Positions 55,032 through 64,000 of a stretch of 64,000 bases of DNA are shown piece after piece (position 1 is the stretch's first letter; each line of letters begins with the position of its first letter). Origin of the DNA: Paraspadella gotoi (lineage: Eukaryota > Chaetognatha); NCBI GenBank assembly GCA_051294375.1, contig CM119269.1, positions 1,628,537 through 1,692,536 of the forward strand. Direction: 5' to 3'. Below the pieces are notes generated by a model that searched no databases, was not told the origin of the DNA, and saw nothing but the letters and a program-made list of their open reading frames with translations. Made by a program: the position numbers and the translations under genes.

Positions 55032-57065
55032 AAGAAGAAAGAGAAGAAAGAAAAATAAATAAAAAAAAGAAATGAAAATAAACTTGCAACTACATCTTCA
55101 GGAGATGGAGCACCACCAAACGCGGCTATGATGAGCGACTCGAAAGGAGCGAAGTCGCCGCCAGCTCCACCAAAGGTATCAACGACAGAGTGACCGACGA
55201 CGATCGATGACGACGACGATCGAGACGACGACGATCGAGATGACGACGATTCGACGACGACGTCGATCGACGACGACGACGATCGACGACGATCGACGAT
55301 CGATGACGACGACGGATCGATGACGACACGATCGACGGACGACGAGATCGATGACGACGACGATCGATGACGTGACGACGACGAGGACGACGTCGATCGA
55401 TGACGACGACGATCGATTGACGACGACGATCGATGATGACGGACGATCGACGACGACGACGATCGACGACGACGACGATCGATGACGACGCGATCGATGA
55501 CGACGATCGATCGCATTGACGACGACGATCGATGGACGACGACGACGAATTGACGACGACGATTGATGACGACGATCGATTGACGACGACGATCGATGAC
55601 ACGACGAAGTGACGACGACGAAGTTGACGACGAACGATGGATGACGACGACCGATCGATGACGACGCGGATCGATGACGACGACGATCGATGACGACGAC
55701 GATCGATGACGACGACGATCGATGACGACGACGATCGAGCGATTGACGACGACGATCGATGAACGACGATCGATGACGACGTCGATCGATGACGACGACG
55801 ATCGATGACGACGACGAAGTTGACGATAGATGACGTGAAGATGATGATGCAGACGTTGATTGGTATTGGTGCTGACTGTTGGCAGTGGCCACTGGTAATG
55901 ACTGTCGACTGACGATGACTGCTGATGTCTAATAAAAACTGATCACCGTTACTTGTGAAAACTGGTGATTTTTCCCTTTCAGGATTTCCTCGCTCGCGAA
56001 GCCAAACGCTACGATTTCACTCACGAATTCACGAATCACGACAACAGAAACGCCTTTCAAAATTCCGGTCAGTTTTCTCATTAGATTTTATCTTCATTTC
56101 TCCTCTTACTTCCATTAATTCAATTCGATTACATTCCTCGACTTGCTTTTTCCCTCAATTCCCCATCCCCCCCCCGCTCTTCCCCCCGCTCTCCCCCACC
56201 CCTATCCCGCCCCCCCTCTTCTCCTCCAGGGGAGTACTTCGATCGCGGCCTGGGTCGACGATCCTCTCGATCTGCCCAAACGAATCTCCACTCATCAAGC
56301 TCGGATCTGTTGCACCACGATTTGGCCGATCCCTCGAGGCCCCCGGGCGCCGCGGGCCCGATGGGGCAGGGGGTCCGTCTCTTTCCCGACTTCGTCTCGG
56401 AATACGAGAAAAACTTCAAAGGTTTTTTATTTTAGTTCTGATTTCTGACTGCTCCGCTTTTTAGTTTTTAGGGAATTAGGATTTTTTGTTTTGTTTTCTT
56501 TCAAAACATCGTCGACAGCCAAAAAAAAAACGGGATTCAGATATTTTGATGAATTTTTTTTTTTTTTTTTTTATCGATGGGAAGATTAAAATCTCGCGGT
56601 TTATATCTTTTCGCGATCCAAACATCTCAATCAGATTGTTTTGTTTTAAAATAAATTTTTATTGTATTTTTTGGGGGGCTTTTTTAACTTTTAAGGATTA
56701 ATGAGTGAAAAACCGACGACAACGACAACGAGTCGAAGATTCGCGCGAAATTTGGAGGAAAAATCTTTCGTCGGGAGAATCAAGTTGAGCACATCGACGA
56801 TTGACTGGCATCAACCGGGTGAAATATGGCATTCTTTCAGATGAATATCGTGGGTGAAATGGCAAACTTGAAACAAAAATTAATAGAGAACGAATAGCAA
56901 AATAACCCCGATTTTTATTTCGAACACTTGAGAAAACTCGCAAGGCAGCCTTTTCCGCCCTCTACAGGCGAACCCTCGAACGCTCCGTCCACTGAACTTC
57001 TGGCTCAAACTCAGAGGTTCGTTCCGAAGTCCTCGCCCGGTTGGAGATATTCCTTTAAGAATTGA
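54880..57065 (+). CDS. Small unrecognised gene, full set of five exons (copy 2)
   Basis: Exons 54880 to about 54958 and 55102-55175 (each with a one-base insertion relative to copy 1), then 55983-56067, 56230-56421 and 56968-57065 (TGA), all with good splice sites and consistent phase. Using the copy 1 versions of exons 1-2 the product is 174 residues. Later segments: DFLAREAKRYDFTHEFTNHD, NRNAFQNSGEYFDRGLGRRS, MGQGVRLFPDFVSEYEKNFK, and a C-terminus ending PGWRYSFKN. No membrane helix, signal peptide or known domain. AATAAA at 57179-57184. Tail-to-head with RSPH4/6; a ciliary role is inference from neighbourhood only. Confidence 0.6.
55186..55830. repeat. 16-bp GACGACGACGATCGAT satellite (copy 2)
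   Basis: About 645 bp of GACGACGACGATCGAT units with many length variants (GACGACGATCGAT, GACGACGACGAAGTT) in intron 2 of the small gene. It gives long spurious Ser/Arg/Val frames on the - strand. Confidence 0.93.
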
Positions 57066-57178
57066 TTCAAACGATTTTAACGTCTCCTTCTTTGGGCTCA
57101 ACACGAGAAAAGAATCTAATCCGAACCATGTCTTGCCAAATTTATGTTTTTAACCGTTTCTTGGTTGTTTTTTTTACG

Positions 57179-57184
57179 AATAAA
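57179..57184 (+). terminator. Polyadenylation signal of the small gene
   Basis: AATAAA 114 bases after the TGA at 57063-57065. Confidence 0.6.
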
Positions 57185-57427
57185 TGATATCTGACGTTTT
57201 CTTTTTCTTTTTTTTTCTATCTTGCATGAAAAACAGAGAAAGATTGAACACACACAAAAAAGAATGAAGTCATGTTAATACTTTTTAAACTTATGCTCAG
57301 AAAGAAGGGAAGAAAAAAAAATAAGAGAGAAATTGAGAGAACTTGTTCTTGAAAGAAATCAGGAAAGCAAGCAAGCAAGCAAGCAAGCAAGCGGGTAAGC
57401 AAGATTCGATGGACCAAAAAAAAAAGG

Positions 57428-57452
57428 NNNNNNNNNNNNNNNNNNNNNNNNN
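57428..57452. other. Assembly gap (25 N)
   Basis: Placed immediately before the left arm of a large inverted repeat. Confidence 0.95.
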
Positions 57453-58522
57453 TGGGTTTCCGTCTACTATGATTCACTTTTAATATTTTTCATTATCCTC
57501 AAAAACAAGCCAATTGGTCTTGCGGGGGCTAATCCTCTAAACCCTCCCATTTTTAATTGTATAATAATTTATTTTATATTTATATATAATTATAACATTA
57601 CTTTCCTCCGCTTTAAGTTAACATCTTTCTCTGTTACAACTTAAGTAAAAAAACAAAGACGTAACTTAGGGTACATACTAAAATGTATGCTTCATTTGTG
57701 ATGATCAATCAAAACCTTTTTTTTCGAATCCAATATCGATTTTAATTCACCTTCCCATTATTTTCTCCCCAGATTTCAATTTTCTCCGAGAGCAATAGCA
57801 ACACATCTAGTCCCAGTAAAAAGCAACGACGGCACGCGGAATATCACCGCAACAGCCTCGTCTGTATTCGCAATATTATTGCCAATAAATAAAGATTAAG
57901 AAAAAATTTTTCTGTAAAATTGTAATATTAAAAAAACCGTTATTTGAGTAGCTTAGTGCTAGAAGTTAGTAAAGTAGACAATTGTAACTTAAAGGAATAA
58001 GCTTCAATACAGAAGTATAACTGACAACTTTTTGACCTGTTTGCTAACACTAAAGAAACACAGATGAGAATTAAGAAAGAGCTCAAAATGAGCTGGCCCC
58101 CTTGGTGGAACAAATGGGGGACAGGGCGTGTGGCCGGGTCATGAGTTATAAAGCATGGTGTAAATCCTTTCTGTTTCGTTATAAAGACAAACAAACAAAA
58201 CGAAATGGGAGCGAAACCATTTGACGAAATAAAATAAAATAAAATTACGAGACAACTAAAAGGTTTAATTTATTTTGAAAAATCTATTAATATCTTTATT
58301 TAAATCTATTTATAACTTTATTTAAATTTTTTTTATCTTTTTTAAATCTTTTATATCTTTATTTAAATCTATTTATATCTTATTTAACATCTATTTATAT
58401 CTCTTCTGTGTCGCTCTCTTTACCATTCTGCTTGAACCCAATGACCCTTCTTTCTTTTTTTTATCAGGTTTGCCTTTCTCTGTCAATCTCTCCTTCTCTC
58501 TCCTCTCTCTCTCTCCTCGTCT

Positions 58523-58555
<33 letters not shown>

Positions 58556-58830
58556 CTCTCTTCTCTCTTCTTCTTTCCTTCTTCCCTACCCGCCCTCCTT
58601 TTCTACTTCACTCTCCTATAATTTCGCGATAATCAGCCTTTTAAATTTCTCCTTCAGACTTTTCCTCTATGTTCTTTTGTTCTTTTTTCCTCCACAACCC
58701 CGTCTCCTTTTCCTCCCCTGTCTCCACGTAGCCACTCTTTTATTTTCTTATTCCCTTAGTCGTCGTGACCTCCGCCCACGCAAAAGCCAGCCCCCATCAG
58801 TTCGTCCGACTTTAGGAAGTGGGACGTCTC
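57453..58830. repeat. Left arm of large inverted repeat
   Basis: Reverse complement of about 60785-62165, with scattered one-base differences (GATTCACTTTTAATATTTTT; CTAATCCTCTAAACCCTCCC; CCTCCGCCCACGCAAAAGCC shared). Includes AATAAATAAAG at 57883 and CT runs at 58500-58575. Confidence 0.88.
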
Positions 58831-59356
58831 TCATCATCCTTCTTTTCTCTCTCTCCTATCTCTCTGCTCTCTCTCTGATCTCGTCTCTAACTCTCGTCTC
58901 GCTATTCTCCCGTCCTCTCTCTCTCTCTCTCTACTCTTCCGCACGGACCCCGCGCGATTACGCCTCCGGGTTCCTGCCCTACGAAAACTAGAATTCCTAC
59001 TTCACCCAACCTCAAATCCAGGTCGTCTCTGCCGCGGTCTCAATATCGAGTCGACGACGGTTTGACGCGTTTTATGCCTCCTGGCGGGGGAGAGAGAGAG
59101 TAGTAGGAGATCAGAAGAGACGAGTTTAGATCGTAAGGAGAGAGTGTATGACCGAGAGATAGTGACGAGAGAAGCAATGAAGAGAGATGAGTTAAAGAGA
59201 GAGAAAGGAATTTACTTCGCGGTCACCATCTCACGTCTGGCCACTTCCGGTTGATTCCGCTTTTGAAGCGAGGGGACAAAAAAGAAGCTAAAAAGATCAA
59301 GAACACCGTCTTCTCTCGTCTCTCTCTCTTTCTCTCGAATTTCTCATCTCTCTCTC

Positions 59357-59401
<45 letters not shown>

Positions 59402-59726
59402 CTCTCTCTCACTTACTCAGTCCTTGCGTTTCCCATCGAGTTTTATCTTCTTCTTGTCTATTATTCGCCTCGTTCCAGTCTCCTCCTCTGACTTTTTCCC
59501 ATCCTTATCTCCATCTCTCTCTCTAATCATGTATTCGTTTTTCACGTTTCTACTCAGCTCTCCCGGACGCAGCGTCACCGGAGCAGCGGCGCGCGGCTGC
59601 CGACCGACTCACTTCTCCTTTCCGGGCTTCTTCCGCTCTGATCGGGGAGATTTTTCTTTCTCTCGATTGGTGAGTCGGGCTTCTTCCCGGTCGGAAGTCC
59701 GAGCTGGATCGGGGCCGGATCTCTCT

Positions 59727-59768
<42 letters not shown>

Positions 59769-60784
59769 TCTTCTCTTGCTCTCTCTTGCTCTCTATTTCT
59801 ATCTTTAGCCAATTATTTAGCAATTTACTTATATCAGTATTTTTTTCAACCTATTATTTTTAAATTGAAAAATACATTTTTTTTTATTTAAGAATATTTT
59901 ACAGGTGCAAGGCTCGATTTTTATTCTACTTGATTTAAAAATTGTTGTGCTACTATTTACTCTTCATACGTTCCTGCGTTTAAACAAAAATGCAAATTAT
60001 ATATATAATCTTATTTGCGATCATTTTTTAATCCTTTATCATTATTTTCAATTGTTTTCAGCAATTTATCATTATTGTTAGATTTTATATCTTTTTTTAG
60101 TAATATTATTATTTTAGCTCAAAATCTTAAAATTTATAAAAAAGGAACAAATATAGCAATTTCACTCTGTTTATTTTAATTTTCTGTTAATATTCCTCAT
60201 ATTTTTCCCCCCGTTTCTTATACTTTCCTTTATTTATTTTTTGTTCATTGGTTTATTTTATTGTTTCAATTTTGTAATATTTTTTCATTCTTTTTCTGCT
60301 TTTTTCTTTCTTTTTTTCTTCTTTTTTCAAAAAGAAGACTTCCCGGATCCGCAGCGAACCCATTAATCGATCCGCTCGGAGCAGAGAGAAGAGACGGTGA
60401 CGTTTGACGAGGGTAAGAGAGAGAGAAAAGAGTAGTCAGTTGCTGCGGCTCCGACCGGATCGACTTTGCAAGCCGCGGCGGTATCCGGGAGGAGATAAGG
60501 AGAAGGAGAGGAAGAGGAGTAAAGAAAGCCGAGCGAAGTAAGTCGAAGACAGGGAGCAGCCGCTCTTGCCGCCGCGCGGCTTGCTCCCGAGGCTGCGCTG
60601 ATACGAGGCTTCTGAGATATAAGCCATGCACTTTTCTCTCTCTCTCTCTCTCTCTTCTCCTCTCTCTCTCTCTCTCTCTTCTCTCTTCTCTCTCTCTCTC
60701 TCCTTCTCCTTCTCTCTCTCTCTATTTCCGTTCGGTCGAAGGTTTGTTGACTTTTCCGGTCTCGGTCAATTTACTCCTTTTATG
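58831..60784. other. Central non-matching spacer of the inverted repeat
   Basis: Mixed DNA with CT microsatellites (58855-58935, 59340-59410, 59720-59765) and GC-richer patches (59570-59720, 60340-60620) flanking an AT-rich middle. No supported exon; open frames here are simple-sequence artefacts. Confidence 0.5.
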
Positions 60785-61049
60785 GTGTCCCCTCCTAAAG
60801 TGCGAACGATGGGGGCGTGGCTTTTGCGTGGGCGGAGGTCACGACAGACTAAGGGGAATAAGGAAATAAAAGAGTGGCTACGTGGGAGACAGGGGGAGGA
60901 AAAGGAGACGGGGTTGTGGAGGAAAAAAGAACAAAAGAACATAGAGGAAAAGTCTGAAGGAGAAATTAAAAGGCTGATTATCGCGAATTAAGGAGATTGA
61001 AGTAAAAAGGAGGGCGGGTAGGGAAGAGGAAAGAAGAGAGAGAGAGGAG

Positions 61050-61097
<48 letters not shown>

Positions 61098-62165
61098 CGA
61101 GGAGAGAGAGAGAGAGAGAGAGACAGAGAAGGCCAAACTGATAAAAGAAAGAAAGGGTCATTTGGGGTTCAAGCAGAAATGGTAAAGAGAGCGACAGAGA
61201 GAGATATAAATAGATTTAAATAAAGATATAAATAGATTTAAATAAAGATATAAATAGATTTAAATAAAGATATAAAAAGATTTAAATAAAGTTATAAATA
61301 GATTTAAATAAAGATATTAATAGATTTTTCAAAATAAAATTAAACCTTTTTTAGTTGTCTCGTAATTTTATTTTATTTTATTTCGTCAAATGGTTTTCGC
61401 TCCATTTCGTTTTGTTTGTTTGTCTTTATAACGAAACAGAAAGGATTTACACCATGCTTTATAAACTCATGACCCGGCCTCATCAGCCCTGTCCCCCATT
61501 TGTTCCACCAAGGGGGGCCAGCTCATTTTGAGCTCTTTCTTAATTCTCAATCTTGTTTTCTTTAGTGTTAGCAAACAAGGTCAAAAAGTTGTCAGTTATA
61601 CTTCTGTATTGAAGCTTTATCCTTTAAGTTACAATTGTCTACTTTTACTAACTTCTAGCACTAAGCTATCAAAATAACGGTTTTTTAATATTACAAATTT
61701 TACAGAAAAATTTTTTTCTTAAATTCTTTATTTATTGGCAATAATATTGCGAATACAGACGAGGCTGTTGCGGTGATATTCCGCGTTGCCGTCGTTGACT
61801 TTTTACTGGGACTAGATGTGTTGCTATTGCTCTCGGAGAAAATTGAAATCGGGGAGAAATAATGGGGAAGGTGAAATTAAAATCGATATTGGATTCGAAA
61901 AAAAGGTTTTGATTGATCATCACAAATGAAGCATACATTTTTAGTATGTACCTAAGTTACGTCTTTGTTTTTTTTACTTAAGTTGTAACAGAGAAAGATG
62001 TTCAACTTAAAGCGGAGGAAAGTAATGTTATAATTTATTAATTAATGTTATAATTTATTATAAGCAATTAAAAATGGGAGGGTTTAGAGGATTAGCCCCG
62101 CAAGACCAATTGCTTGTTTTTGAGGATAATGAAAAAAATATTAAAAGTGAATCACAGTAGACGGA
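60785..62165. repeat. Right arm of large inverted repeat
   Basis: See left arm. Contains a roughly 20-bp tandem array (AAATAGATTTAAATAAAGAT) at 61196-61325. On the - strand it lies directly 3' of the possible terminal exon at 62181, so it may be that gene's 3' UTR. Confidence 0.85.
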
Positions 62166-62180
62166 ACCAATCACTCGCCC

Positions 62181-62353
62181 TCAATCTAGCCCCACACGCT
62201 CGCCCTTCAGTTTATCTTCGTTTCCATAGCAACCGTAGGCGGTGTCACTGTACGCGATTCCAAAATGCGACTTGAGAACGTCCTTCGTCGACGCCGCAAG
62301 AAACGGGGTCCGCCCAGCGTCGCTTGGATAAGCGGCGAGCGGCAGATGAAGTT
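62181..62353 (-). CDS. Possible 3'-terminal exon, unidentified
   Basis: After a CAACTCACAG acceptor the - strand reads LHLPLAAYPSDAGRTPFLAA then STKDVLKSHFGIAYSDTAYG and CYGNEDKLKGERVGLD, stop at 62181-62183. It looks protein-like, but upstream exons were not found. The 62376-62430 region just 5' is a tandem array of CTGGCCAAACCCAGTCT units. Family not recognised. Confidence 0.35.
62220..62233. promoter_or_regulatory. Perfect RFX X-box match
   Basis: GTTTCCATAGCAAC matches GTTNYYATRRNAAC at every position. It overlaps the possible coding exon (Gly-Cys-Tyr-Gly-Asn codons on -), so it may be a chance match. Confidence 0.35.
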
Positions 62354-62375
62354 CTGTGAGTTGAGGAATAAACAG

Positions 62376-62430
62376 AGTCTCTGGCCAAACCCAGTCTCTG
62401 GCCAAACCCAGTCTCTGGCCAAACGCCTCG
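62376..62430. repeat. 17-bp tandem repeat (CTGGCCAAACCCAGTCT)
   Basis: Three copies of CTGGCCAAACCCAGTCT or a close variant. Confidence 0.9.
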
Positions 62431-62488
62431 TTAGATTGACGGATCCTTTTTTCGACTGAAGGTGCAGATAATTTCATTTCATATAATT

Positions 62489-62756
62489 CCCACCCAAAAA
62501 TCTTGTCGATTAATCATTTTTATCATATCAGAACATCGAATTAAAAAACTAATTAATTATTTATGCAAAAAAAAAAATGTCCGTCCATCCATCTATCCGT
62601 TCGTCCGTCCGTCCGTCTGTCCATTCGTCCTCCATTAGCATTAAACTCCTATTACTCAAATGCTAAGTGGGACGGACGGACGAATTTATAATAATTTATC
62701 ATAATTTGAGGTTCTGATATGATAAAAATGATTTACCGACAAGATTTTGGGGTGGG
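62489..62756. mobile_element. Palindromic CCGTCC element (MITE-like)
   Basis: About 60-bp terminal inverted repeats (CCCACCCAAAAATCTTGTCG left; complement CCCACCCCAAAATCTTGTCG right, both continuing ATCATTTTTATCATATCAGA) flanking CCGTCCGTC-type internal repeats. Related fragments occur near 14900 and 37880. Confidence 0.75.
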
Positions 62757-63479
62757 ACCGACGGACCGACAGAGTGGATTATAGAATCGGAATCTGCGAT
62801 AAGCAGAACCGACTAAAAACTGTCGCGTAATTTTTCCAAAATATAATCAACGCCGAGCGACGAAGCCGAGGCGAACAGTAGTCAGGGCTCAGGTGGCACG
62901 GAGCCGAAAGTAATGCATTGCTTTTGTAAAACCTTAAATCATATGTATTATGTAATATTGTAAAATCAAAGAAAAGTTCCAGAACGACGGGTAAAACCGA
63001 GTTTCGTACTTGCGTGGTTAAATTCGGAGATAAATATATGATAATGTGTGATATGTGGGATAATGTGTGATACGTGATTTGCTCCTTTCGTAACTATCGA
63101 ACTATCATCTCAGCATCATAAAATCGTCTTCTGAGCGGTCAAGTATCATTAAAGCCTATCGCACTTATTATACTCACGAAGTTATACCAAAATATATTTG
63201 AATTATTTGTAATTTTGTATTATTTATTAAAGTCAAATATTTAATCATTTATCGTATTCTTCCAAACTGACACGAATCTGATTGATTATCTGCCGCTAAT
63301 TATCGTCGTTAATTAATAATTAGTAAACAATGAAAAACTGAAACAACAACAACAAAAAGTCATGTTTTTCCCCTGAGACTCAACAATGGATTCATGAGTA
63401 TGAATCAGTCACCAAGATTTAGGATGAGGATTGATATCACCTATTTCTAAGAGAGAAGGAAGAGGGAAGAGGATGATAA

Positions 63480-63480
<1 letters not shown>
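62757..63480. other. AT-rich intergenic DNA
   Basis: No gene seen. Confidence 0.5.

Positions 63481-63522
<42 letters not shown>
63481..63522. repeat. (CT)n microsatellite
   Basis: About 40 bp CT run. Confidence 0.95.
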
Positions 63523-63559
63523 CCTTCTCTCAGTCGTGGACTTTGATTTCCTTCCTCCA

Positions 63560-64000
63560 ACAAAACCGACGACGCGACGGCGACGACGACGACCAGAACG
63601 ACGATCGTTTCCATCTTGTTTATTGTTTATTTATCCCACAGAAGAAAAAAAACGAAAAGAACGATAGAATAAAATCCAGGGATCGAGGTGGCGGCGATCG
63701 ACGGCCATATTTATTTTAAATTTTACTATTTTCCAAATCGTCGAAAACCCGCGGCGAAAAAGCGAAGAAAAGTTGGTTCGGATTTCATGTTCGATTTTTT
63801 GGAGGAAAAACGGGATGCGATGATTCGTCGCCGCAGCATTCGGAGCGATGCGGCGGCGGCGGCGGATGTTCCCTGCCGCCGCTGATGACGGCTGCTGCTG
63901 ATGATGATGACGACGTCGTCGTCGGCGACCGGTATAGAGAGTTTAGAGTTTTCTGAAGAGATCGACGGGTGGCGGGGGCCGGCGGGCCGGCGGGCGGCGG
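63560..64000. other. CpG-rich segment with (GAC)n/(GCG)n
   Basis: GC-rich edge of the window with GACGACGAC and GGCGGCGGC runs. An open frame at 63688-63885 (+) contains a nuclear-localisation-like AKKRRKVGS, but no splice or homology support. It could be a promoter or first exon of a gene beyond the window. Confidence 0.3.

Noticed and set aside
55179-55892. 237-codon Ser/Arg/Val-rich - strand frame
   Set aside because: Product of the GACGACGACGATCGAT satellite; period and composition explain it entirely.

Overview
The window is nuclear DNA of a metazoan, most probably an invertebrate. Genes are split into many short exons with GT-AG (and one likely GC-AG) introns. Exons are GC-rich and introns AT-rich, microsatellites are extremely dense ((GA)n, (GAAA)n, (ACG)n), and the gene content is animal-specific: an ADAM, a neuroendocrine receptor-type phosphatase, a radial-spoke protein and a CUB-domain membrane protein. 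I cannot fix the species. No bacterial genes, CRISPR array, rRNA or tRNA gene was recognised.

Layout. (1) 497-3273 (+): 3' half of a CUB-domain, single-pass membrane protein. (2) 3402-17778 (-): an ADAM metalloprotease-disintegrin, reconstructed from 13 exons running from propeptide to disintegrin domain and converging tail-to-tail on gene 1. Its zinc motif keeps three histidines but has Ala where the catalytic Glu should be, and the same exon carries a one-base frameshift. (3) 7533-10619 (+): an unrecognised multi-pass membrane protein nested in an ADAM intron. (4) 19457-25717 (-): PTPRN/IA-2-type receptor tyrosine phosphatase of dense-core vesicles, with RESP18 region, SEA-like ectodomain and pseudophosphatase domain. 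(5) 25.7-35 kb: gene-poor DNA with repeats, a 378-bp MITE and gaps. (6) 35137-45434 (+): radial spoke head protein RSPH4/6, 13 exons, with an RFX X-box-like palindrome about 310 bp upstream. (7) 46256 onward (+): a small five-exon gene whose 3' exons appear only in the second copy of the region. (8) about 62.2 kb (-): a possible 3'-terminal exon.

Assembly structure matters here. 46840 to about 55190 is a noisy second copy of 38272 to about 46600. The two copies differ by two clean mobile-element insertions with exact target-site duplications (a 1.1-kb TTAA element only in copy 1, a 665-bp 8-bp-TSD element only in copy 2), so they are best read as two alleles placed in tandem. A large inverted repeat (57453-58830 against 60785-62165) and a direct duplication at 27.7-28.2 kb lie beside other 25-N gaps and look like the same kind of artefact.

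The most interesting sequence-level find is two intact hammerhead self-cleaving ribozyme motifs (10743-10776 on -, 27056-27089 on +) and a third degenerate one (34443-34474). The two intact ones sit in a shared modular element: direct repeat, conserved box, self-complementary arms around the ribozyme. Minimal hammerheads with a tiny stem III like these are known from Penelope-like retroelements.
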